Shown here piece by piece: positions 24,642 through 37,400 of a stretch of DNA of 64,000 nucleotides (position 1 is its first letter; every line of letters begins with the position of its first letter). Source of the DNA: Hyphochytrium catenoides (Eukaryota; Sar; Hyphochytriomycetes; Hyphochytriales; Hyphochytriaceae). A model generated the notes under the pieces. The model saw only the letters and a list, made by a program, of their open reading frames with translations, was not told the DNA's origin and did not search any database. The stretch spans positions 40,786 through 104,785 of the forward strand of contig FLMG01000355.1 in the NCBI GenBank assembly GCA_900088475.1. The letters run 5' to 3'. Position numbers and translations under genes: made by a program.

Positions 24642-27600
24642 ATGGTCGTTTCTGCCACCCTTGGAGACTCACCCAAGAAAAGCAGCGCCCAGTTACTGGA
24701 AGAGAGCATCCATTTGCTTGACTCTAGCATTTCAAGTTTACGGTTTGGGCTATCGCCGAACGAAAAAGTGGGACCCACTGCGGGCTCGTCAAAGTTCCTT
24801 TACTGGCTGGGAAGTGTTCCGGAAAAGGATGTTTCTACCATCTCAGCATGGAGTGACCTGCAAAGTGGGGATGGGGAGCTCCAGCGCACTCCTGACAAGA
24901 CCTATCCAGCTGCTGTAGCTGGGATCTCCCCGGCTGGGCACGAAGCCAAGACTCAGGCCAGACTGAGTTCCAACCAAGAGGAAGAGGAGCTCCATCGCCT
25001 CAAGGGTTTGAATGAGTCCCTTACAGAGCTGACGTCCAAGGTCAGACGCATAAGAAGCAGCGTTATACAGCCGCGAGTGCTGTACACTGCCAAAGAAGTA
25101 GAGAGATCAGAGCACTTACTACGTATTCTTGCCAAAGGCGATGCCTCTCAAAGCATAGATGGTGTCAGCCCTGGGAAAGCCCGCTCATTACTTGGACTTC
25201 CTCATTCCCCGAAGGAGAGGGGGGCTAATGAAGATATCAGATGCCAGTCTCCAGCCACTCCTACCGAGTACAGTTTGCCTCCTTTGCCGCCAATGTCCGA
25301 GGACAAGAAGGTGGTAGACGAAAGAGCGGCATTTCAGACCAATCAGACACCTGTTCAGAATAGCCCGTTTGATCACAACGTGGGATTTGGTAACTGGACG
25401 CCCAAGGTGGATAAGGAACTTGATCGTACCCTCGAGGCAGCGAATATTTCGGACATTGAATTTTGGAACGAGGAATCACTCCTTACCATCCCCGATGTAC
25501 ATTTTGAAATGCCTAGTTCCGTCCGAAGTGATAAACGTCACCGACATAAGCCAGCGCCTGTGGTTGACACTCCACATCATAAGCCAGCAGCTGTGGTTGA
25601 GACTCCACATCAGAATGAGGCAGGCTATCAGACTGCGCTCTCAAGGCAGACTTCCGAAATGGTCAGGGCCCCTAAGCCAGGAGAGGTACCAAAGATCTTT
25701 AAGAAGAGCTCTCAACAACACAGCGCTGAATGGAACAGTCTGCTGATTGCTGCTAGCACCGAGATAGAGCAGATGATCCAAAACTTCCACGCAGACCTTC
25801 AGGACCGGATCAAATGTGTGCTCAGTGAGGTGAGGACAGCAGAAGGTTCTGTGACATCAGGTTCAACCGCCGTAGATGTGGAAGATCAGAAGGATGGTGA
25901 CCTCCAAGAACAAGTGAGATTTCTGACAGCAGTATTACTAGAAAGCCGTGATGCTTTAGAGAAAAAGGAGAGGCGAATTCGAGAACTAGAAAAGCCCCAG
26001 CACAGATCCATTGTACCACACAAGAACTCGCAAGATTCAGAAGTTTCTTCGACTTCTGAGACAGAAAGACAAGCTCAAAAGCTAACGGCGCTAAGGGAGT
26101 CTTGCGCCACCTTGAAGAGTGACATAGCTGGTATCAGAGTATCATTGCAGGTAGGTCTCCAATCCTGCAATCCTTAGCTTTCAGTACAATGCGATGATGT
26201 TCGCTTTTTGCTCTCATTAGGCCAATGTAGATCTCATGGCTGAAGAGTTCCAGGCCGTCGCCCGCAAAGTGAAAACGGCGTCAAGGCACCAACCCGCCGA
26301 GTTCAAAGCGATTGTCGAGAAGTATCGAAAAGAAACGTCAGAAAGACGCAGACTCTACAGAGAGCTCCAGGTAAAAGGGCCTTTCTCCTAGGTCCGGTGT
26401 AACCATGATTCAAACAGTCAGCATGACAGGACATGAAGGGTAATATTCGAGTCTGCTGCCGACTCCGACCCCATGAAGGTCAACATTCATTGACAGCGGC
26501 TAATCAGTACCAAGTTAAGGTCAACCATTCCGTCGCATTTTCAAAATCAAAGGAGGTAAGAAAGGAGCTCATCTGTGCCCTTAGGTCAGCTAGGAGATGC
26601 AAAAATGCTCAACTCTTCTTGTGGCCGTCAGCTTATCTACGAGTTCGACCGAGTATTTGGCCCCATGGATGGACAGGCTGCAGTTTTTGAAGAGGTGCTG
26701 CCGTTAGTGCTCTCCGTCATTGATGGGTACAACGCTTGCATTATGGCGTACGGGCAGGTATTGCATCATTCTTTAGTTTTGCCACAGACGAAACAATCGT
26801 TCAGCGTCTGATGTTTAACAGACAGGCTCCGGCAAGACCTGGACAATGGAGGGGCCAGAGGCTGACCGTGGAATAACCTTCCGCGCGCTGAGCAAATTAT
26901 TTGAGAAGTGCGGGGAGAACCATGGTGTGGACTACCGCTTCAAGGTCTCGATGGTCGAGATCCACAACGAAAAGATCAGAGACTTGTTATATTCGGGACA
27001 CTCTCCAAGAGACGCAGTCAAGACACCGTAAGTCATTAAATATTGAACTGTACGCAGGTGCATGGAACTAACAATTCCCCTCCAGAATTCGAGGACCATC
27101 CTTGGATGCTCGTGCTAGTAAGGATGGGGCAGTGTATCTGGACGGAGTCGTAGAGGTTGATGTCCGAACAGTCGAAGACGTGGCAGCTCTTCTGCAGCGG
27201 GGAAACACTTTAAGGACCGTGGGTGTCACAAGCCTCAACGACCATAGCAGTCGCTCACACTCAGTTCTCTCGCTTACTGTCATTGGTACGTTTAAAGTCT
27301 ACTCCGTTTATCTGAGGTTCCCTCACTTCCCGATTGCGACTAAGGTCACTTGTGGCTCTTTCTTAGCCTATGATAAGGACCTTAAAAAAACCCTTATGGG
27401 TAAGCTGTCCTTGGTGGATCTTGCCGGTAGTGAGAGGCTGTCAAAAACGTCAACTTCTGGCCCTCAGCTCCGAGAGACTCAGCATATTAACAAGTCTCTG
27501 GCTGGTCTTGGACATGTGATCAATGCCCTATCAAACAAGCAAAAGCACATTCCTTACAGGTTACGGCCACTACCCCATATCTTTATGGTGAACGCATCCT

Positions 27601-27875
27601 TACAAAGCGTGCTCTACAGGAACTCCAAGTTGACGTTCCTCCTCCGCGATAGCTTGGGACCAGGGACCAAGACCTTATTTATCCTCTGTGTGCGAACCAG
27701 TCCTGAACATGTCAATGAGTCTGTGTGTACACTAAATTTTGGTTCAAGAGCTCGAGCCGTCGAGCTAGGTGCCGCCATCAGACATACACCAGCCATCAAC
27801 TCCACCCCGGTGTTTAGAGGAGGTCATTCTCCATCCTCACCCTCAACTCCTCTACTCCGTGCAGCCATCAATTAA
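24642..27875 (+). CDS. Kinesin-14, C-terminal motor protein
   Basis: Eight exons: 24642-26150, 26221-26370, 26430-26555, 26590-26757, 26822-27027, 27086-27285, 27367-27559 and 27620-27875, giving 935 aa. Residues 1-500 are a polar tail with short predicted coils and a duplicated segment (KPAPVVDTPH, KPAAVVETPH). The neck (YRKETSERRRLYRELQDMKG) directly precedes the motor, the kinesin-14 order. The motor begins NIRVCCRLRP and has a complete P-loop AYGQTGSGKT, split by the intron at 26758-26821. It also has switch I ND-HSSRSHS, switch II LVDLAGSE and the microtubule-binding helix region HIPYRNSKLTFLLRDSLG. It ends with a short Ser/Pro-rich tail. Kinesin-14s are minus-end-directed and act in spindle or flagellar organisation; cargo cannot be inferred. 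An upstream 5' exon is possible but not required. Confidence 0.95.
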
Positions 27876-28407
27876 TGAGCAATTCAATGACAGCTCTTCC
27901 CTTATTATCTGGTTAACACCTTTGTGAGCTTCAGTAGCTGCGTGGGATTAGTCTTCCTCATTGTGCTTTCCTGTGGCACTTCTGACCTCTTTGTAAAGAT
28001 AAACCCTTGGATGACCTTCAGGCAACACCTCCTCCTATGATCTAAGGCCTTAGGGAGATATTTACAACAACAAGTTTACCTGTGTTTTTGTAGTAGTAGG
28101 GTGTGGTTTGTGCGCGTGCAACCACTCCACTCTTCTTCTTATCGTTTTATGATTGACTTTTCCTGATGCTGCGGAGAAACAGCTAGTAAAGAGAGCTCAG
28201 AGGCGACCAAGACTGCCCTGTGGACAGGGGCAGACACGCCACCAGTGATCCTTTTTTTAAAGATGCCTCAGATGGCTACCAGGACAGCTGCTTGGGAGAG
28301 ATCGATGGGGTTGAGAACTAAGCTAAACCGGCAGCGTAGAGTACTTGTTCCGTCGCTGAATGATGGCTAGGGCACGGAAGGCCCAAGAAAGCCACACATA
28401 GTCCATC
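27876..28407. other. Intergenic spacer
   Basis: 532 bp between the kinesin stop and the MRH-GH47 gene. No ORF, repeat or RNA gene recognised. Confidence 0.5.
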
Positions 28408-31400
28408 ATGGGGCACCCTAAAGGCATCCTTGTGGTCACACTTTCCCTGGTGCAAAGCCTTTTGGCTCTGAAGAACACCTGCGAGCTTGCCGAAAAGGTA
28501 GGATTGAAGATTTGCAGCGCCATTTTGACTTTGACACTGGCTGAGGAAGAGTCTCGGCAGGGGCCTAGCTTATCGGATGGGCTTCATGGGGACTGTCTCT
28601 TCTACCAACCCAAGGATTCACTTTGGACGTACGAGTGGTAAGCCTTGATTTCACAAGAAGCTGCACATTGCTTATAATTACATCCGGTGCTTCTATTCAT
28701 AGGTGTCCCCAGCAGCAAATACGACAGATACGTAAAGAGAACGGGAAAGTTATAGAAGCTATTCTTATTGGAAGCTATTGCCCCGACGCCCAGGATTGCC
28801 ATAAGTTTATCGATTGGGACCCGACGGACAAGACGAGCTTGCCGTCCTGCTTCCACGCTGAGCCCACAACCGCCTCTGCTTCTATTGAAAGGTAAAGCCC
28901 ATCGCGATGCCTCTCTATATCATGGCTGAGGCGAGACTGTTGACTACAGATTTGTTGGGGGCGAGCCTTGTAAGCACCGGGATAGGGCAGCTGAGGTTCG
29001 GATACGCTGCTGCCACGCTGGTTCTGATGGTACGTTTAGGCATTTGTGTTACTTGCTCCCTCACACTAACCGTTGCAAAAGACCAACAGGAGCGACCGTC
29101 AATTGCTGGGATGACTGAGCCAATAGAGTGCTTCTATGTCTTTGATGTCTGCTATAGTGGTGCTTGTCAATCGAGGGGTCTCCAAGGGTTGAAGGGATCA
29201 GAGACTGATTCGCAAGCTGGAAAGGAGAAGCCTCACACCGTCGGGAGTATATCTTCTATGTCCAAGGGAGAGAAGCTACGCTACAAAGAAATGGCTAGAA
29301 GTATGTTTTTCCACGCTTACAGGTCTTATATGGAGGTGAGAGAGACACCCCCAGAACCAAGAAGTATGACAGATCCTAGTTGACGCCTCTCTCGCAGTTC
29401 GCATATCCCCATGATCAACTAAGACCACTTTCTTGTAGCGGAGAGCCTTACGAGAAAGGTAATCTAAGCACCACATCACCTGTAAGGCTCTTGTCCGCGG
29501 TTAACTAAGTGTGTGAGGTCCCAAGGTTTTCTGAAGCGGCTGACCCTTATCGATACGCTGGACACTTTGGCGATAATGGGCGAATATGATGAGTTCCAAA
29601 AGGCAGCTCAGCTTGTTATCAGTGAAGCAGACTTCGATGTCGATAGTGCTGTGTCGGTCTTCGAGGTACGCTTCGCGTTAGTCTACTAGCATCAGCAGCT
29701 AATTGCTCTGGCTTAGGTAACTATCCGCGTCCTTGGAGGATTGCTATCAGCACATGAGCTAGCCACGGACAAGGCTTTAGGAATCTATCCCCAATATGAT
29801 GGCGGCTTTCTTACACTTGCAGCTGATTTGGGTGAACGTCTCCTACCGGCGTTCGATACACCTACCGGTATTCCCTATGGGACTGTCAATCTCCGATACG
29901 GCGTGCCTCCTGGCGAGACTCCTATTGCTTCAACAGCCGGCGCTGGGTCTCTCACTCTTGAGTTTGGGATGCTCACTTACTATACTAATGATACGGTAAG
30001 AAGCCTTTGTGTCTCAGGCCAAGCGGACCTTTACATTTATTATGTGGATCGTGTTGTCGTAGAGATTCTATGATGCTTCCAAGAGGGCTGTACAAGCACT
30101 CTACAATGGAAGATCTAAACTTGGGTTGGTCGGGAAGCATATCAATACCAAAAGCGGTGCTTGGACAGAGAGCACTAGCGGTATCGGCTCAAATGGCGAC
30201 AGCTTCTTCGAATACTTGCTTAAGGCGTACATCTTGTTCGGAGATAACGAGTACTTTAGGGTATTAGCCGTCTTTCTACCATTTTTCGCTTACATCCTGG
30301 AGCCTCAGGTTGCCTGTTTTAGATGTTCCAAGAGTTGTATGCGTCCGTCCGATCATTCCTGAAAGTGGGGGACTGGTATGGCGATGCGGATATGTACGGT
30401 AAGAATCACCACCTTACGATTTTGTACAGGAGCTTTCTCACAGTTATCCACATTTAGGTAGGGGCCAGAGGGGTAGTACTTTTGAGAACTTGATGGCCTT
30501 TTGGCCTGGAATTCAGACACTAGTGGGTGACTTGCATGAGGCTTCGAATAGCCTCAACGCATTTTATACCGTTTGGAGGTAAGATGTCTCATAAAAGAAG
30601 AGGAGTGTGTAGGCTTCGTAACAGCAGTCTGATTGCAGGCAGCATGGATTCATACCAGAGCAGTACGATTTCGTTCAAAAACTGGTTGGAAAGACAGGCA
30701 ATGATAGGAGATACCCGCTCCGCCCTGAGCTGATAGAAAGCACTCTTTTCGTGCATAAAGCAACACAGGATCCTTCTTGGCTCTGGGCAGGTGAGCCTTG
30801 AACTCGCACCTATCAATTTGTCTCTGAGCTTGTTTGCCTGTAGGAACAGATTTCTTGCACTCCTTGGAGAAATGGACGAAGACGTCTTGTGGTTATGCCT
30901 CCATACTCAATGTAGAGACGCTAGAGAAGGCACGTATGATTCTTACGTGTCCTCAGACCTTTTCAGCAAGTGTTTCATAAGCTTGTTCATCACTGTAGGA
31001 AGACTACATGCCATCATTCTTTCTTTCGGAGACCTGCAAGTACTTATACCTCTTATACGATGAAGACAATTTTATACATAAAGGGAATTATGTATTTACA
31101 ACCGAAGCCCATCCCTTCAAAGTGTCCTCGCGCAAGTAAGAACTCTCAGAAGAAGCCACCGTTGTATCACTTATCTGATTAAGAACGTGCAGGACCCGAT
31201 TCTACCAAAAATGGGCGCAACCTGCTCCTGAGGAACCTTCCAGGTAACCACACGACCATTCACTTCCCTCCTTTAGCTCCGTCTTCACATGCAGCTGCCT
31301 AATTCTACAGTGAGAACTCAACAACTTGTGTGGGACCATCGTTTCTGGATGTTCACTCCTATGATCGGCAGTATGCCTCAAGAGACAGCAACGTCGCCTC

Positions 31401-32540
31401 CTATGGTGTTTGTCTTCCGCACGGTTTGTATTGGCACTTGATTTTGATTTTCAGCTGTAGATCTGTCTCATGGTCATCTTGATTTACAGTTTCTAGTATG
31501 CAACAGCTGCAAGAAGGCGGGAGTGGTTACCGCGGAAATCTTCTAGCATCTGCACTTGGCACTTTTTTCACCTGGGTGACCGAGGTATTATTAGCTTATA
31601 AGACGGGTAGTTTCCTGCTCTGACCATTGCTCCTTATCAGAACCATTTCACGGTTTCCAGGTTTGGGACCGAGCAGGCCCTCGTCCTCTCTAACTACGCC
31701 GGGCGAGTGCTCATGCTTCAAGACAAGGGAACGGCAGATTCGATGTACCGCTTTTACTATCGGGATACGGCGAAAACACGTTCCTGCATTGTAGAGGTTC
31801 CCGCGGCAGAAAACGCAGTTACAAGGTCTAATGTGCAGCGTGTTTCTTTTCCCTCATTCTAGACATTCTTACATGTCTCGAAAATTCTTTCTAGATTAGA
31901 CTGCTCTTTAGGTGAATTTGGCATGGTGCAGGGCCTAATCAACCTGGAAGCTGAAATGCACTATCAAGACGGCGATGACGGTTGCCAGGAGTACAGTACG
32001 GATCTATCTGGTATTGCTATGACATAGAGCATGCATTAGATCTCGTCCGCATTAACCTGCTCCTCCAATAGGCCTGATCTTGATGGTAAACCGTGGTTCT
32101 TGCCTCTTCGTAGATAAAGCTAGTCACGCTCAGCAGGCGGGGGCCAAGGGCCTTATTGTCGTAAATAATGACGACAAAGAAAAGTTGGCTGTGATGGGTG
32201 GCAGGCAGTTGAGCAACTTGTACATACCTGCCATCATGATATCAGGTCAGTTTTGCTTTCTTGAATAACCATTACTCCAATCGTCCTAAGTCCGCTCACA
32301 GCTGCCAGTGGACTGACGCTAGTCAATAATGTGTTGGCTGGGCGGAGAACTGTGCTCATGCGGATAGAGGATACACCGCCATTTACGCTACCGGCACTGT
32401 CATCATCGGATCGTACACTCGAGTTGTATTCGCGTTTTGGATGGGGAGTTCAATTGGAGTCGAGCATTGAGGGTGCCCAGACAACAGCTTCAATCATTCC
32501 AGTCCCAGAAGCATACATGAAATCGAAGGAGAAGGGTTGA
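28408..32540 (+). CDS. ER quality-control fusion: MRH lectin + GH47 (EDEM-type) mannosidase + PA domain
   Basis: Twenty exons in consistent phase, about 1,003 aa: 28408-28637, 28703-28891, 28950-29029, 29082-29335, 29398-29458, 29487-29665, 29717-29995, 30063-30260, 30323-30398, 30458-30578, 30639-30790, 30844-30933, 31003-31135, 31193-31243, 31311-31423, 31490-31584, 31641-31839, 31912-32010, 32072-32245 and 32302-32540. The border near 31839 is the least certain. A signal peptide ([15 protein letters not shown]) comes first. Exons 1-4 form an MRH domain: [16 protein letters not shown] with the sugar-binding Gln/Arg, then [15 protein letters not shown] and [14 protein letters not shown]47 follows from [11 protein letters not shown] through [31 protein letters not shown], the catalytic-Glu region [27 protein letters not shown] and [20 protein letters not shown]. 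The PA domain (32072 onwards) has [24 protein letters not shown] proteins trim mannose from misfolded glycoproteins and OS-9-type MRH lectins read the result. Here both are on one chain. No KDEL-like ER-retention signal ends the protein. Confidence 0.92.
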
Positions 32541-34407
32541 ATGTTATTGTGTGAGGTACTCCACCATCCTCGTACAATAGCTCCAGGTGGAACATAGCTT
32601 TATAGACGTCGTCTCCCAACAGCTACAGTTCCGTGCTAAGAGACTTTCAACAGGGCAGTTACTACGGGACCACTGTATCTTCCGCTCACAATCTCGCTCT
32701 GCCCCCTGCAAGGACTTGCTATGGCACGTTTCGCAATTTTTGAAATGATTGTTGCACCTCGGCGCACTTACGAACATAGATTAGGCCCACCTGAGGACGG
32801 CACTTTGGAAAGGTGGAGATCTTTACGAACATCTGCGAAGAACCGCATAACTGATCACCTTGCCGAGATCAATATTTACGATGCGAACGTCTGACTTGTT
32901 CAGGACTCGAAAGGAGCAGCTGGTATGCGTATACTTACTTACTCTCCTAAAACAAGAATCAAGTACATAGTCATCCTATTTGCAGGCCTCTATAATTACT
33001 CCGGATGAGACGACTAAGAGCATGGTGATGGAGGATTGGTACTAGTAACAGATAAGTTATGCTTGTGACTTGGCGTGTAGGACTGGCAGAGCGATGGAAG
33101 ACTTTTAAAGATCTATATACTTTCCATAAGTACATCAGTTCTTGAACTACCAAGCAAAGATAAGGAAGTCTGGCCATGACAGCCTCCACAATAACTTTCT
33201 ATCAAGAACCCGCTCTAGCCTGCTCCTACAGCTACTCTTGAAGTGCTTTAGGAAAAAGGATGCAAAAATGGACCATCAATATCAGCGCCTTTTACAGATC
33301 AATTATGTGCTCCTTTTCAAGCGAAAGGAAGGCTATGCATCCCTCTCGATCACACATGTCACGTATCATTCTGCTCTGTGGTGGCAAAGTTCCCAAGGAA
33401 ACAAAGCCATAACCTGCTCTCTTTGCTCCCGGAATAATGCGCAAGCTTGCTCTGGCATGATGATAATGATTTGTTCGACGTAAGGAGCTTGGAGCGCTGC
33501 ATGAGTATCTAGCTGCATGGCTCCTCAGAATGGCCATATCGAAATTTATGTCGATCTGCCGGGGTTCATAAGTGAGGTCGTGACCTCAGGACGTATTCGT
33601 ATCGTCAGGCAATAATCAGTCAGCAGGAGGCCGCTAATACACACTGATGGGAATTTCTGCTTGTTGCCCTTTATTGGAGGAGTAGGCCGATGTAAGCCTG
33701 ACTATCGTTTTGTTAATAAACTTGTTCGAGTGTTGATCTAGCTAGGAGCAACCCTTTTCGGGAGTCCTGTAATCCTTGGATTCTCCTTCATTTATTTCTT
33801 CTAGTTGTATGTAGTAGTTCTACTGCGTGATAATAATAAGCAGTCGCACATGTAGTAGTAGGTAGTAGGACCTTCGTAGTCAAGAGACTCCTACGTGATA
33901 TCAGTGTTACAAACTGTACAGAGTTGTACTGTTTCATCCTCTGCTAAACTGGTATGTACATGTATAAACATATGTTCTGTAACGGATCGAGGGAGAACTC
34001 CTTACAGGTGGCTCTCATTTATAGAAAGGCATTCGTGATACACCTGTCTACGCGGTGTGTTGTAGACGCTGTAACGTCACGTAGAGTACTGTAGTTCCTT
34101 GGCTAGCCACACTATTCACTATACACTATTACATCTGAAGTAGGAAGCAAAGGCACAACTTCGTTGTCACTAGGATCTCTTGTGTGGCTTGTCACCTCTG
34201 GCGACGGTTCATCCACGCGGGACGAATGGCGTCCTGCGAGCGCGGTACTATGATGCTTCAGAAGCGTATGATCTGTATGAAGATTGCGGAGGTGAGCAGT
34301 TGTTGGACAGGAAGCGATGTGGAGTTTGCGCATAGCGAGGAGGAATATATGTTGCCTTTGACTGAAGGCCTAGTTATGGAACTTGCCTTAGGCCTTACTT
34401 CATCAAC
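32541..34407. other. Gene-poor interval
   Basis: 1.9 kb between the MRH-GH47 gene and the plus-strand giant. ORFs at 33142-33483 and 32721-32894 lack domains or splice support. Around 33800-33870 there is a run of TAGTAG-type imperfect triplets. The giant gene's promoter should lie at the right end. Confidence 0.45.
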
Positions 34408-37400
34408 ATGCTCCAATTGAGCATTCTCGATATGTGGCTGCGAAAGTTGCGGATCTGTTTGTTCTGGCTATACCTGACTATCCTTGAGCAGCCATGGGTG
34501 GTCGAAGGACTAAGAGCCGGAGAATCCAAGCTGCCAACCTACTTCCTGGCTAACAATTCCCCGACATGTATTATAGAGCAGCGAGATGCTGGCGTCTCCG
34601 TGGCAATCTTCCAAATGGCAGATGAGGAAAAGAGTTTGCATCTGGCGAACACAATCTCGCTGCATTGCGCACCTTTCGGCCCTTGTGACTTTCCATCTGA
34701 TACAAGTGCTGCTCTGGCGTCGTCAATAGTTGAGCATACAACATTTTTCTCAGTGGTATCACTCACGAACTGGACGTGGGAGGCCGAAGCAGTTGCTTTT
34801 GAGCTAGAAAACGTTCTGCTGAATGCTTCCGTATGTGAAGGACAGGTACTGTCAGGATTGTCAGTTGGGTCCTTACAGAACAACACTTTGGAGGAGCTGT
34901 GGTCGAACATCTCTACATATGAGCTGAGTCGCCCGGGATGCAAGAGCCTCACACCAGTCTTTGTACTAATTCGTGGCCACGGCTCCTCCTGCCCGTCGCA
35001 GATACATTTATGGGACGGCCCAGAGTTGCATACCTATCTTGTGGCAAATAGAGCCTGGAATTGCTTAAATTCAGTGGAGCAGCAAGTCAGTTTATTTACC
35101 TTTCAACTGCAGGACCCCGAAGAGAAATTTCCAACAAATCTGAGCCTCTTCTGCCCTATTGGTGATTGTTCCGGATCCAACTTGAGCCCTTATTACTTCA
35201 CCGAAAACATTACCCAGTTGCTAGAAGGCATATCGAACCGGGTTACATTTGTTGGCCACCTGCCAGGTGACTCACATTGGCGGCAATATGTGGAGAATTC
35301 TACATTGTCTCGTTCGACAATAATGGCACTTCATCATACGGCATACTGCAGAGAGTCCAGTGGGTCGCCACCCAACCTCACGGCAAACTTTCTCCATTTG
35401 AATGGGAGCTTGGAGGCGTTGTGGACAGCAATCAGTGCAGCTGATTTACAGTTACAGCACGATAGCCTGTACAGCGGCTGTTCAAGTTTGACACGCCCAT
35501 TCTATATGGTCGTTCACGCGGACTCCTCTGCTAGTTGTTCCGAGGAGAGTCAGTTCCCGTCTATTCCCAGTTCGTGGACTGCTGGAACCCTTACGAATAA
35601 TGTGTCCTATGTTCCAGCAACCTACGTGCTCACAATAGGGGACTCTACGTGCATGAAAGCTCAACCCAACACCAGCGCAACCATTTCTGTAGTCCAACTA
35701 GCTGGCGACGACATCTTATATCCCCTCCTGGCAGCTTACTGCTCATCAGAGGGGCGATGTAACAGCACAGATGAGACACCTTTCCTAAATACTGTTATTT
35801 CTGTCATGCAGGAAACAACTTTCATTGACAAGTTGCCACAAGATCAAGATAAGGATTGGTGGGCTTACGTTGAGGACAAAGGAAGTCTAGAGTCTGGCAT
35901 CCTTGCATTGCTCCAACGGTCAAGCTGTACTCCAAATGGATTTTTTTCTACGATACCACCCAACTATAATGCTTCTAGCTTTTACGACTTATGGAATGCT
36001 GTTGGTACAGCTCCTCCAAGAGGTTGTCCCTCCTCCAGTGGTCTATTTTATGTCATCGTTCGCTTCGGCACTGACTCTACAGTATTTTGCGGTCGCGACC
36101 TTCATCATCGCGTGCCGGTGCTTAAGGGCAGCCCGTCAATGCACCTTGCAGCACCTGTTTTGCTAGCGTCGACATTGGTGCTCGCTGCGGAAGGTGAATG
36201 GATTGACGTCGAGTTCAGTCAGGCCATTTGGGCCATAAATAACATCACGCTCTCATGTGATACTCTCTTTGAAGATGACACCCTCCTTAAAATGGGGCTC
36301 GGGTCCATCTGCTTTGCAATTAGTGACCGCTTTCTACGAGTCCGGCTGGAGTCAACAAGCAGGCTTCTATTAGCCGATACTGCTGTTGGTTATTTGAAAC
36401 CCAATATTTTGACGTTTCGGGCAGGTGTCGTCAGATCCCATCAAACTGGACAAAGTGCCATTGGATCGGTCTTTTTGAACGTATATTCCAAATGGAGCTC
36501 TCGCATCAAAGTTAAGGCACCGACCCCCGAAGGCCAAGGAATACTTATAACAGTTTCAGCTACTGATCCCCCTATGGTCCCATACCCGTTGGCAGACTTT
36601 GGCGCTCTGGATGGCGCTAAAGTACTAGAAGGGTCAGAACTTCGGGCTACCGCATTTCTAGATGGACCTCGAATTATGTCTGCAACGAACTCAATTGGCT
36701 CTAATGATTCAGTTAATGTATACCTATCTCTTGGAGAGCCACTACCCGGATCTCGCCTCTCAGCAGGCTTCTGTTCGAGCGACTCAAGCTGTGGTGACCT
36801 CGATTCGGTGCAGCGGTATCCCTACTATTCTTATGGAACAGCGTCTCCTGATATTGCGTCAGTGCGACTGAGTCTTCGAGCCGCGCGTGACAACATCATT
36901 AACAATCCAAGCGTTTCGTTAGTGGCCTTTCCCCTTATCGTCAGGGTAGTGCTTATCAAAGGTAGTGACACCCAGATTGTCAAACAGAGCCGAAGCTTGG
37001 TCAGAGTCCGCCTGGAAGACACGGACGCTCGGAGACTGGAGATCACACTGCGGCATCAGACCGTAAGGTTGGTCCATGTGTAAAGATCTGTGTTTTTACA
37101 TCCTTCGGCAGTGGCTAAACCCCTCCTTCTACAGCAAGTCCTATTTTGAAGTCAAGATAACAGGAGAGAGTGTGTTCGAGGGGCCTTGGTCTCTGAGCTT
37201 GTGGAACAGTAGCACCAGGACGCCATTGTCAAACATATCTGGACTAACGGACAGTAACCAGGTCATTCTATCTAAGGATTCTTCAGCCCTGGTGCAACTA
37301 CAGAATGTCAACGATGATAGAATTTGGCCTAGGTTAACCATGGGCCTGGGACAGGAAGCTATCGAAGTACCTCTCTGTTCTTTGGCTGTAGATAGCGATT

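Noticed and set aside
32721-32894. Short plus-strand ORF (57 aa) with coding-like composition
   Set aside because: No homologue recognised, other frames over the same bases are also open, and no splice structure extends it.
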